From contig NC_092366.1 of assembly GCF_030848805.1 (NCBI RefSeq), positions 620,001 through 684,000 on the forward strand: a stretch of 64,000 nt of DNA, written 5' to 3'. Of this stretch, positions 26,201 to 39,528 are shown piece after piece. Position numbers and translations under genes: made by a program. Under the pieces are notes generated by a model. The model ran no database searches and was not told the DNA's origin. It was given only the letters and a program-made list of their open reading frames with translations. Each line of letters starts with the position of its first letter. The first letter of the stretch is position 1. Origin of the DNA: Temnothorax longispinosus (Eukaryota; Arthropoda; Insecta; Hymenoptera; Formicidae).

Positions 26201-29200
26201 TGAAACGATCACGTCCCGCAGGAGACGCATCTGCGACGGAAAAGTTGTCGGCTGATTGTTTCGGACGCATCCATAAACGGAGTCGAGCTTGCTGCAAAAT
26301 CGTCAGCGGAGACAAATAACTTGCGTGAAATCCTTTATCTTGTAAACGAGAGAAATACGATATGCGGAGAAGCCCTTTTACATAACTGATTTTATATTTT
26401 ATTTTCGCGGGAATCGTTTCGAACGAATTGCACTAACAGGTGAACTATATTTGTAATATTTGCATCGTATCCTCGCAAGGCCTGTTCGCCGGGATTTCCG
26501 CAATAACCGGGCTGTTACGGCCAGCTCTCTCCGCTTGGCCCATAAGACGCGTTTGATAGCATGATGAAGATTACTTCGGCGTTAATGTGCACAAATTACG
26601 GCACCGGGATTAATAGAGAGGTGGTGGCTGAGACGGCTCGATGTTAATGCGGTGCCCGTAAGCGTATTTATCAGCGCATCAACGAGATTAAGGGGGAGTC
26701 TCTTGAATAATAGACCAAGAGTCTACAGCGGAGTGTTGATAAAATAGAACGATATTGGAGAAACAAAGTTAATTATTGCGCCACGCCGCGAACCGTATTG
26801 TCCATTGCGAGATTATTCCGTTAGCCTGCACGTTTCTCCTTTCGTTCTACAAAGCAAATGCGCGTCAAGTCTCAGGCGTCGCAAGACCCAAGATTATTTT
26901 GCCGTTTATTAAAAATAGAAGACTTATTAAACACGCGGAATGAAGAAAGTGAGTCCGTCCGCGCCTCCAGTGAGGCCGTATTAATGAAAAAGTTTGTTTC
27001 CCTCGCGCGGCGTGATATACCGAAAAATTATACAAATTGCTTTATAATTCAGTCGAATAAATGAAGCTTTTGTATCGCGCGCGTTATTGTCGGTGATCGC
27101 ATTTTGAGCCCGCACGTGCCGGCTCGAATAACGGTGACGAATATCGGAATATATCCCTATGTCCCACGTGCATAATTGATTTATATCTGAAAAACATTTA
27201 ACGAAGCCGTGGAGTTTATTGACAATGTCGCATTTAATTTTCTCAGAAAAGGAAAACAGGGAAGCTCGGTGATGTCGAAATCGATTCAAACACGTTCAAT
27301 AGCCCTGGCGGTAGAATCGACGGCAAAATCGACAATGGTGGAAGCTCTTTTGTCGATTCCCGCGAATCAAATTAATTCGACGGGACCGAAGCAGTCGCGC
27401 ATCGGCGGCAAATTTAATTAGACCTCGAAAACATTTAAAACGCATGGCCTGCCACACTCGATCATCGGTGTGGCTGACCGTGGTGATTTACGCGGGACGC
27501 GAAATCTCCGCGACGTGAATCAAGGCGACGCGCGACGCCGCGCGTCATTTTAATCGGCCCCGAGATCTTCGATTCGGGCGCGCGAGCCGTCGTTTACCTA
27601 GCTTCTCGTATCGCATCGATCCACGCTTTGCAGTCCGTCTCTGTAGCCGCTTTTAGCTCGTATTGCCGTTGGTTCTCCCTCCTGTACGATATCGCAAAAC
27701 AGTGCTGCAACAGAGGAACGATAAAAAATTCAGTTATCTCCAATGCACGGCAGTAACGACGACGAGCGAGGGGGGGGGGGGGGACCGACCAAAAAAAAAA
27801 GCGCGATCTCTTTCGCATGTGTGTTCGATTTGCGCTCCGTTGTTGCACGTATGAAAAATGCCGTGCTCAAGCAATCGCAATGGGGGTTTCAAAGCGTCGA
27901 GAGGCAAACGAGAATCTCCCTATGCGCCGTGTGTGCCTCCGCCTCTGGCGCCGCATTCAATTTATACATGCTCTTTCGCTATTTATGTGTTATACCGGAC
28001 GTGTACAAATCCGGAAATGCGGCCTCTCACGGATTTCATTAAACTGCCCCGTAAATATCCGCATAATGCAAAAAGCCTAGGAAACCGTCTCTATTCTCCA
28101 CGGGTAGCGTTGTTGTTCTCCTCCCGCTTTATCCGGGGGATTTTATTCGCGCGACAGCAGCTTTTACGAAGACATTAACCATGCAAGCCCTTATTACGAT
28201 TTCATTCAGCTGCATGGCGATCGCAAATCAAAATTGCGTGCAAGAACACACAAACAGCCGTGTGTCGAGCGTGGTTTTGCTCGGACAGTTTTCAGATGCG
28301 TACCCGCTGATCATGCAAATTCGGGAACCGACGGATTATTTCCGTACGACCGCGAGTATTGACATATATATACACCAATGACAACATTCTCGTATATACT
28401 TTCTCTTCTTTTTTTTAACGTGTCAGATTTTAACTATAAAAGAAATGTGACCATTTAAAGAAGGCACCGTGTACGCTGCACTTTGTCAGCGCATGCACAG
28501 GATTCTGCATTTTAAGGTAAAAGTTCTCGGCCGTTTTGTGCTCGACGACATTCCACAAAGCAATCATGCATGAGGTAGGAACGTCTTGTCAGAGGGGAAG
28601 ACTCGCTTTACCTTTTCAAAGAAAATTCTCGGAACGTTTTTATCTATTCACGAAGCGTGTTCGGTAGCTCGTGAATGTCTTTCTATAAATCGAATCATTA
28701 GATACCTACCATCATCCTTTTAACTGCGAGATTGGATATCCAGTTCGATCACGCGTACAATATATTGCCTCAATAAACGCAGATATTTTGTTTCAAGTTT
28801 TACGCAGGCCTTTAAAACAGAGGAAGAAAGAATTCGCAAAGAGGAAGGAATTAATTCGCAGTACTTATTATAAGCAAATTGAGTAAACTGAAAAACTGTG
28901 ATTACGTGAGAGTGCAGTTACCGCCCTTTTCGTGCGCGTTATGATATATGAGTTTACCGAGCAGAAAAATGACGAGTTTTTGCTAGGCTGAAACGGGTGT
29001 ACATTTAATTACGCTAAATGGCGTTACTTCGTTTTGAAAAAAAGGCTGACTTTGCTTTTTTTTTTATCCAGCACGTGAAGAAAAAAAGAAAAAAAATTTT
29101 GTATTCGGAACAACGTGGAACAGCTCGCAGCAATTTAATATCTCCTAAATGAATTGGAAGATAGATTCTGATACCTGAATGCATTAAAATTAAAGCAGCG

Positions 29201-32200
29201 CGCCTATATTATTTCGTTTCCACAGCGCAACGCGGAGAGTGCATCGGTTAATTTTCGTCCGCGGCTTATAACGCATTGTACACCGATACTTTAATTAATT
29301 AAAATCTGAGGTGACGACGTTAAAATAGAAGCGTTAATTATACTCGCGGTGCATTAAAATACGATAACGACGATAGGTTTCTCCGGGCAAAACCGGATTA
29401 TGTGCACGTTCCATATCGATAATTTGCATAGATCGAATATTTCCAATTTCTAGTAACGGACGTGAACTCGTCGCATAAGCTTGCGATCAGAATCGCTAAC
29501 TATATTTTATCGGTTTATTTAATACCTCGGAGAATCGCATAAATCAATGATTAAAAGGATTAAGAAGGATTTTGCAAAAATTGAGATAACGTATTATATG
29601 TATATCTATTTATATATGTAAATTAATAATGCCTAAAAAATTGACAGAGCACTGTCGCTTCAAATTTATGTTAATTCGTTTTACTTTTCGGCAAATGTAG
29701 TACGTTACGTACGTTATATTTAGGATTCTCTCTCACATCTCTCACGTGACGAAGGATATTTACGTCAACGTCAACCGATCTGGCATGGATATACGCTTCA
29801 AATTAACTTCGTTTGCGCTACATTAGCTTTCTATGGGATCATTACCGGAATAATTGGTGTGTGTGTGCAGTGTGTATGCGTTTGAGCGCTTGAGAGATGC
29901 GGCTAATTAATTAAGGCGCGCATCGACGTTACTTTAGCTTCGTTAACGTGGCTCCGCGCAACATTCTTCGGGACGTTTACAACCAACGCGGACATTTTGT
30001 CGTTAACAAAATGTCCGCATTGGTTGTAACGTCCCATTGTAATCGGCGACAAAAGGCTCGCGCGATACGTACTACACATTGTAGGACATGCGCGCGTTAT
30101 GTACACGGGACATGAGCAGCGGGCCAATTGTAAGTAGAATCAAGTATAATAACAATGACTATCCGCGTAAATATTCATGACCCATATCGCCGGGAAGGCA
30201 AGTCCGTGCGTACTAAGTGCTTTCTATGATATTACTTTGAAATTCGAGTCCGTGCCGTGCCGGTCACGAAACAGTCGGAGTACAGAGTTTCAATTATGAA
30301 AACGCCATTAGTTAGCACTATCGATTTGCGATGTCTAAAGATATCAGTCATTCAGATAATCCCATTATTCGAAATGGGTAATAGTTTATTAATTCCCCTG
30401 CGGAAGGTAAATGAATTAGGAAGCGACTTTTTTTCTTGCTGTCATTCCTAATCCACAATACTTCCTCGTAGAAAAGTAAGTCTGTCTACCAGGTCTGTTG
30501 AGCAGAGATCACTGCTTTAACTATTTTTCTTACTGATGGAGAAAATCTAATACATGTAAATCAATATGCGACGGATATTACCAGCTCTACTTTGGTAATA
30601 TTACGTGAGGAAACAAAGACAAAAATATACATATATGGATACATTGCATATTGTTTCACATCCAATCAGAAATCTTATTCCGGATATAAGACATATACAG
30701 GTTTGGGTACATTAATTTTTTTTAAACCAAGTTAAGGGGACTATCTGGTTTGGAGTGTGTTAAAAAATAATAATTTTTATACTTTTGTTTTAACGGTTAG
30801 TACTATCAATGTTTGTACACATATATTTTATTTATATTTTATAAAATATCCATGAATTTTGATATATAAAAATAATATAAATCAGTGTGAGAACATATCT
30901 ACTGCCCGTGTAGATATCTCAATAATTTTATATTATTTATCTTTTTCTTCTTCTTCTTCTTCTTCTTCTTCTTATACTAGGACTGTTGTCCTGTCTATTC
31001 TGCCTCTGTGACCCCTCTTGCGAGCCTGATGTCCAACTCTCATACCAGCGTTTAGGTGGTCTACCTGACAGCCGAGTTGTGTTTGGTCTGTGTGTCTTTG
31101 CCCATTTTGCTATTCTCTCCGGGCCCATTCTGTCGACGTGGTCTCTCCACTGGCGCATGGCGACGTCGCTCTCTCGTCCACCTCACTATGTCCTGGATTT
31201 CAAGTTCAGTTCTTCTTGTCTCGCTTCTTATCTGCTCTCTGAGGGTTACGCCTTTGGTAGTCCTCAGTATCTTCATCTCGGTTCTTCTCATTATTTTTTT
31301 AGTCTTTGATGTTTCTGCTCTTGTTTCAGCTGCGTAGGTGAGGATCGACCTTATACAGGTCTTATAGATTTTAACTTTGCTCCGCGTGCTTATGTACTGG
31401 TTTCGCCATATAATGTCTCTGAGGCAGTTAAATATCCTTGCTGCTTTTTGTCGGCCTGCGTTCGTACTTCTCTGGTGATATTCCTGTCGCTTGCCGTTTC
31501 TACTCCTAGGTAATTAAACTTCACCTGTTGGATAATGTCGTCATTAGCTACTACCTTACATCGGACCGGATCTTTAGCGATCACCATCGCTTGGGTTTTA
31601 CCAATTGATATAATCATGTTGAATTTTTCGCCTTAAATTTGCATAGGAGTTGCTGTAGGTCGTCTTCCGTTACTGCTAAGAGCACGGCGTCATCCGCATA
31701 GCACAATATCCTCAATATTCGATCCCCCATTCTATAACCGCAGCCTACTTTGTTGACGCTTCGGATAATTTCGTCCATGACCAGATTGAAGAGTGTGGGG
31801 CTTAGGCTGTCGCCTTGTCTGATGCCTGTGGTGACCGGGACTTCTTTTATTAGCCCTTGATCTGTTTTTATCTTTGTTTTTTTGCTAGTGTTGAGCTCCT
31901 TGATTATATCTAGATGGCTAACTTTCCTTTGCCTTAGGATGGTGATCACGTCGCGTAGCCTTATCCTGTCGAATGCTTGTTTTAGGTCCACAAAGCACAC
32001 AAACACTGGCTTGTTGAACTCCACGGACTTTTCGATGAGTTGTTGCAGTATGAATATTGCGTCCAATGTTGATCTGTTCGGTCTGAATCCTTGTTGTCCT
32101 TCGCAGATGGGTACTTTATCCGTGATCTTTTTCGTTGAAATTTTTGTGAGGAGTTTTGCTACGGAGCTTAATAGCGTTATGCCTCCATAGTTTATGGGAT

Positions 32201-35200
32201 CACACTTCATACCCTTTTTGAATACAGGCACCGTAATGCTCTTCCATTCCTTTGGTGTCCAACCTGTGTCCTCGATGACCCGGAACAGATGCGCTATATG
32301 GATCATTAGCTCGTGGTCGCCGTACCTAATCATTTCATTGGTGATGTTGTCAATGCCTGGTGATTTACGATTCTTCAGCTTACCTATAGCTGCTAGTACT
32401 TCTTCTGATGTGATTCTATCAGCGGCAATGTTATCCTCCGTATCATCCATATATTATTTTTGTATATCAAAATTCACGGATATTCTATAAAGTATAAATA
32501 AAATATGTGTACAAACATAAAATTAATAGCACTAACCGTTTAAAAAAAATGTATAAAAATCGTTACTTTTTAACACTCCAATTACAATATAAATCATCAA
32601 ATAAATTTAATATTTTATTTGTAAGTTAAGTTTATATATAAAATATATAACAAAGAAATTTTATTTTTTGTATCAAAATATATTTTTATTATAATTATGA
32701 AAAACTAATAATAGTTGTAAAAATTACATACAGATAAACATAGTGGTTTTTACATAGGATATTAATAATTATCGTAAAAGAAAAATGAAATTTTAATTAA
32801 CAAAAAATGCATGCAACCTTGTTTCCACTTTGTGCTAACCATGTCTGCACGCTCTTTGACAATTATATATAAAAACGAACTACACCAATAATTACAAAAC
32901 ATCGATATAATACTTGTGCAGAATTACATACATCGTAGAATCGCATGTTAAAAATAATGATAGAAAAAAATATTGGTGTCCAGAGATGAAAAACATTTTT
33001 AACTCAGGAAAAAAGTTAATAAGTTTAAGTTTGTGTTTTAAAAATAATTAGTTAAAGTTAAAAGATAACTCATTTTAAATTAACTAAGCTAAGTTAAAAG
33101 TTATTAATTTTTTAACTTTTTTCTTTAATTTTTAATTAATTAACTAGTTACTACCCAACTGGATATACGTAAAATATGTCTTCGTCACATCCGGAAAAGA
33201 AGATCTACACAGAGAGAATTTTTTATTATATTTAAATTCACCCTTAAATTCACTACAAACTTGGGACGACTTGGCAACCAAGGAATTTTTAAAATACTAG
33301 ACACTACAGACGCGCGCTTCGCGAGCGCTATTTAGCTTTAACATTATGCTATTACTATTACACTATTAACTCCTTGATACACACAACTGTCAAAATATAC
33401 AATGACAGCTGCAAATGAAATAAGCGCAGCAAGAGAACCAATCGGCATCGCGGAAAAGCGAAAACAATAAACTTCACATCTCCTTTTTAGAAGAGGATAC
33501 AAAAGACCTTTACAAACGTGATAAACATTACCAAGCAGATTGGTAAATTTTAAAAAATTATTGAAATTTTTTAGATATATTTTAGTAAAATAAATCAAAC
33601 ATATTTTATATTTTAATGTAATAGATATTAATATTTTTTATTATGGTAGATATTAATCAGAATAAAATAAAATTCTTGGTAATACATGTTGTCCCACAAC
33701 TACCATGATTTCAGGGTAAATTAAAAAAAAATTCTCTCCATGTATATAAGCGTTAATTAAACATTTCACGCATTAAATCTTAATTAGATGCTGCTTCTTA
33801 CATGAATGCAGAGAGAAAAAGGAGATAGCAAAATACATATTTTACTTTTAGATTTCCAATAGCTGCTTCTTTCTTATATCTCGTAGTGCTCTCGCATATC
33901 CCGCATTTTGAGCACGACATTGTTTTTACGCTATTACATTTATGGTTACACGTCTCTAAAATTTTATTTGTAATGTATGAGACTGCAATGCGGGCAATAC
34001 GCAACGAGCAAACCGCGCGCAAGATTTCTTATACAATACTTTGCAACATGAACAAGTTTTTCTGACTGTAAAACTTATGAGAAAATTAGATGGTTGAGTT
34101 TATCTCAAGAATGCATCGTGATTCTAGCATGTGCTTGCTATTGCAAAAAAAATCATAATTTTTTGTAGATTACAATTTAAAGCCATTAGATCGCGCGATC
34201 GTACGAATCATAAATTTTATATTTCTTTTATCGCGAAAAAGTGTGACAATTAATACATTCCCAAATTTTATATTTCTGTTATCACGCAAAAATGTAACAA
34301 TTAATACATTCCCAAATTTTATATTTCTGTTATCACGCAAATGTAATAATTAACAGATATATTTCCAAAGGTGTAAATTAAATATGAATTTTTTTTAAAT
34401 AATATTTAACATATTTTCTGGGACAAAAGTTACAATATATTAAATACTGTCCCATTACCTTTGCTTGTAATAATCCTAACTTTTAATTTCTATCTATATT
34501 CTGTCTACGATATTACACAAGCTTAAAGATTTGTATTGCTTATTTTATAATAATACTATAAATGAAAATTGCAATAAGCCGAGTGCTTAAAGACTATATT
34601 GTGAGATGCATTTTCTTTCACTATGCGAGAAGAACATTGTGATCGATCAATGTGACTCTTTGATCGAAGGGACTTCCCTTTTCCGGATTTCTAAGAAACA
34701 TGGGGATTTAACGGCGATGCGAGAATACGGGAACTCTTTCTCCCTTTTTCGAAGAAAGAAACGTCTGTAATGGCCTCTCGAGGACAGGAAAATAACGGTG
34801 AGACCGTGTAAACGTATCGCGGTTCCCACGTGTATTTGACGAGAGCTCTTTGCTCTCGAAACTAGGACGTGGGTGAAGTTCGTTTTCATCCCAACATTCC
34901 AACGAGAGCGTGTGTGCTGGAATGGAACTTATTTGAGACCGTTACAACTAATGCAGTAATTACGCTCTTTGTCGTCTTAGTCGACATGTCAGCGGTCTTT
35001 GATACCATTTCATTTAGGCATCCTACATATGTATGTTATGTGGAAAGTTCGAGAGCTTTATGCGAGAGCATAATCGCCCCGGGCGATTAATCTCGACGTT
35101 GCGAAATCATTTAAATCGAGAATTTAAAGACTTTTATTTAACAACTTAAATTGCAGATACTCGAAAAATTTTGCAAATATCAGAAAGAAAGAGTGTCATT

Positions 35201-38200
35201 TTTTCCACAAAAATTTATGTATTTCTAGATTTTGTATAAAGATTAAAGAGATATGTCAAACTTATCTTTGATAAATCTATCTGAGGTATCCGTTACATTC
35301 ACGTCCGATACTAAAAACGACACACGCGGACAGGTCCGAATTGCCAGGTCGGTTACGCGCAGTAAACCAACATTAAGCTGGCAATCCATCACACGACTGG
35401 TAATCGCCGGCTACGGTTTACTATCCGGCCACATACTCGTAGTTAGTTAAAAACAGTTTCCAGCGATATCGTGCACAGAGGGAGAGCGTCTTGCCCTGAT
35501 AACACATCCGGACGACGGTACGGAATCCTCTCAGTTTCTACGTCTCTTTCATCACGGAGCGAAACTTGTGTCAACTTGCATTTAGATTAGAAGATGCAAA
35601 TTCCACTTTGCTTTGCTTGCACAGAGAAGTGCAACTGGCTAACTCTAACACACTCTGTTTAGCACACTCGTCTTTCATACCCGCGCGCGTTTCCTTATCT
35701 TAAATAATAATTTAAATAAAGATTTTACTTCGTGATTTATATCTCGTTTAGTCATTTTGCATATTCAAAATTTCAAAAATGCGACAATCGCGACAGTGAC
35801 GAGCATATTGCTGGGTATACGCAGCTGTCGTGGAAGCGGAGGATCCTCGGCACGAATTCCGTTTATATCAAGGTCGAGCTGTCGGCTTAATCTAGAATTA
35901 TGTACAACCCTGCATTACACATTACGGTGAATCGTAAATCTGCCGCTTTCATAAAGTCGCGACGCGACGGTGGCAAAGAGTCTCGCAGTGTAACGCGCTA
36001 ACTGGCGAGTCATCACTATTTGATGGAGAAGACCGCTAATCGTATTTTTAATTCATGACTTAATGCGCGATTAATGAGCAGGCGTTTGCTCATCTCGCTA
36101 CCGACCGGAGGTTTAAAGTGATAACAGCATTTCGCGTCGCTATATTCCAGCCTTTTCGTTTATTAATTACGGTTGCCCGATTCTCGGGAACACACAAACT
36201 GGTCCCAACACCTGTACATGCGGTTATCAGGACTGATTATTTAGTTATTGAGTCTCATTAAATCACTACAAATTCAAATAATTAACAAGAGAAAGGCCAA
36301 AATCACCTCACTTTGATAAAATATATCTATACTGGTGAAACATGCGGGGTTATACATTTCACATAATAGAATCAGAAAGGACTAAATTAATTTATCAATA
36401 TAATGTTGAAAAAGGCTGAACATTAAAAAAAAACATTTTACTTTTATTTTCCAATATACTGACGTATATATATTTGCATTTTTAAAGATAAATATATAGG
36501 GGAGACCGGGGCTATCTGTCTACGGAGGCTATGTGTCCACAGTACTGCTATCTCAAGTTTTAAGAGACAAATGTCTCTACCATTGTAACAAGTAATTGAA
36601 AAATGCCCTACATAAGAAATTTAAATGTTGTTTGTTTTCTTGTGATGCCTCTCGCAGACGCTATATACGTTTAAAAAAAAGCGAAAACAATTATTTACAT
36701 TTTTTGACGGTCGAAAAATTTGCTGTGCGACAGTAGTTTAACTCAAATTAAAGTAAGCAATTCATAATATTATCAATTAATATATAGTTATCAGGTGTGA
36801 GAAGAATCAAATCTTAATTCCGCATTATCTAAAATTGGCAACATATGTTAAAGACTGAAAAACGTGGTCGGGGCTATCTGTCCTATTTTTCATGGGCCAA
36901 TGTATCCACACTTCAATGACGAATTGTTCTTTTATAAATAGATAATGATGCGTAACTACAAAAGAAAAACTTTCCTTAAGACGGATAAGATAGACATATC
37001 TAATAAAATTATATTTAGAGCGATTATAAAAGAATAAAAATTGAGCGAGAATCTTTTCGTAAAAACAGTGTTAGACTTTAGAATAAATGTTCGAGCTCTC
37101 ACTCGCTACTGTAAAAAAGTGACCTACGAACAACTACTTGATCCTGCGATTCAAGAATCGTCACCAAATTTTTATTTTAAAAATACACGTCAAGTTAAAT
37201 ATATGACTTTGTCTTAAATTATTGAGTATTTTCTATTTCAAACGCTGCCGAGGATAAAGTAAAGGCCCCAAATAAAAAAAAAAAGATCAAAGAATTGAGG
37301 GGACAAAAGAAACTCATCACATTGATTTTGCAACGGACTCAAAATCAGTTTGATGCCATATAAAGAAAAGTCAGCTATACGCAGGAAACTTGTCAAAAAA
37401 TCTACACAAAAGTGCCTACTACTTCTCTGACTCCAACGACTAGGCAGTTTTTTCAATATTATATATTAATAATAAATAATATTATAAATAAGTATAGAAA
37501 TTAATATAAATAATGTGTTTTTTATTATGTGGAGAGATAGCCCCGCATATGAGACCCCGTCTACGCTTGACTTATCCACTTAAAAAATTCGTCTCTTTAA
37601 AATGTTAAAAGATCAACGATTCTAATTATGTTTTTTTTTTAATAGCAAAGTTGAAAGGTTATACCATTAAAATTTTAGCCAAATATCTTTATTAGTTTTT
37701 TAGTAAACTTGAAAAAAGCGTAAAGTGTGTGGACACATAGCCCCGGTCTCCCCTACCTACATCTCTTTTGATAAAAAATGTATATATTCCACGTAATATT
37801 TCGTGGTATTTCCGAGTAATATTTCGATGAAAGAGCAAACTAAATTATATTTGACCCACTTTTAGCAGCCTAAGGATATTATGATAACCCACGAGTAAAA
37901 AACTGAAGTAACTTCGTCGAATTCAATTTTTCGAAATATATTCGTTATAGTTATTTGTTTCATTGTTATGTTTCCGTTGTCACGAGCAAACAAAGAACTC
38001 TTTTTTTTCCCCTCCGTGTAATATACAGAATCAATATTACGTCAGTGTGAATCCCTGCTGAAAAGTTTGCCCTCGCGCTCTTAAATTTTTAAATGAAAAC
38101 TGCCATCCAAGAGTCGCGCGACAGCCTCAAAATGCAATGTTTATATTACGTGCACGTATAAGAAATTGAAAATAAGTTTAAAATAATAAAAAAGGAAAGG

Positions 38201-39451
38201 CTCCCTCTCTATCTATCTATCTATCTATCTATTTAGCTTTCTTTCCGCGCAGAGGAATAAAAGGACCGAAAAAACGCGAAATAAAAAATGACCATTTCAA
38301 AGATGTATAAAGATAGAAAAATAATGTGTGAAAAAAAATACGTGAAAAAACAACTCATGTTGAGCACGGAATGTAAAAGTTAGTTCGTATTCGAGGGCAA
38401 AAGCGACACCCGCCGATAAACAATGCGCATTGTAAATTATAAAGAATACACAATGAACGGAGTTTGTTATAATTTTTATAAGCCGTGTACCCTTTATTCT
38501 CCGTGTTTCACGCGCGTATACGTGAGTGAGTCTCCTGTGTTACATTTAATAAACTCGTAAAAACAGTTTCTACCATCTGAACTCGTCGACGTTTACCTTA
38601 TGATGTTATTTTACGGCAAAATGAAACTTATCCGAGCTGTTTTAATCCGCGCGACTTTCTGTACGCGGGATTAAAACTGATTAATAATGAGTTATATAAC
38701 TCGTTCCTCACCCTAGTCCCAACTTTCTCGCGCACATATAACGCTAGTTAGAACGATCGCGTAGGTTTTCTCCGCGGGGATATAGATTTATCGCGAGCTG
38801 CATCGTAGAGCACAATTCGCGGCACGTTCGAACGTTGTTATAGATTTTCGCACGCGAGAAATGAGACTTCAATAAAATCACTCGCGTCAGAACGCGGTAT
38901 ATCTCCGGATATATATATATATTTCCGCCGTGCGTTGCTACGGACGTGCAGATGCGCTGCAATTCGAACAACACTGGTTTTCCGATACATTTCACCTCTC
39001 GTCAGTTAGAGATTAGATAGACGTTTCCCGTAAGGAGAGAGAAGAGAAAGAGGGCGAGGGAGAGCTCAAAATTCCTATTTATCAAACACTTGTGCCGATC
39101 GATAGAATTCGCGATACGTTGCACGAAATAACGCGTTTCAGGCATAATAACAGCCGCAAACGTACTGCCGGTTAATGCAAAAATAAGGGCCGGTAAGGAA
39201 ATTGACCGGGACAGAGCGATATATCCCTGTGGACAGCTAATAAACTTCTTTAAACGCACCATTCGGGGCTCGTATATAAGAAAGGTAAATTACGCACACC
39301 GGCGCTCGTGCACACGGTCCCCTGGTCGTCGGAAAATTAAGATGAATGCCAAGGGTAAACGTTTGACAAGGGAAGGGGGAAAATAATTCGCTTCGGGTCA
39401 CAAAGTTGCTCCTGCTCATCCCGTACGCAATACATACAGGTGGAAGGTAAG

Positions 39452-39528
<77 letters not shown>

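Larger units (their letters stand above)
23934..27597. other. RasGRF intron 4, repeats only
   Basis: Intron of 3.7 kb. It holds a short direct repeat around 24337-24494 and a hairpin-forming copy of the dispersed AT-rich family at 24929-25150. The 26100-27600 part is more CpG-rich and lacks clear repeats. No coding gene is recognised. Confidence 0.6.
30939..32450 (-). mobile_element. 5'-truncated non-LTR retrotransposon (RTE-like), broken
   Basis: A 1.5-kb insertion in the same sense as RasGRF. Its right end starts inside the reverse-transcriptase domain, so the endonuclease and promoter are missing. Its left end is a (GAA)n-type 3' tail, seen as TTC repeats at 30942-30975. A 9-bp target duplication atattattt lies at 30930-30938 and 32451-32459. 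Beyond the RT part the frame shifts several times. The C-terminal piece has the HVDRM...RWYESW pattern that follows RT in RTE-type and related elements. The clade assignment is tentative. Confidence 0.88.

Noticed and set aside
26858..28381. Several plus-strand open frames around exon 4
   Set aside because: Overlapping frames in CpG-rich DNA with no conserved motifs; only the minus-strand PH exon is supported.
31614..32450. Reverse transcriptase as an active host or telomerase-like gene
   Set aside because: It lacks an N-terminal endonuclease, is followed by frameshifts, and has a target duplication and a simple-repeat tail; it is a dead non-LTR copy.
33000..33150. Run of aagttaa/ttaactt motifs suggesting a transposon end
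   Set aside because: Low-complexity TA/AAG sequence with no defined ends or duplication; not enough to call an element.
34212..34358. CRISPR-like array
   Set aside because: Units are contiguous tandem repeats without unique spacers, in animal DNA.
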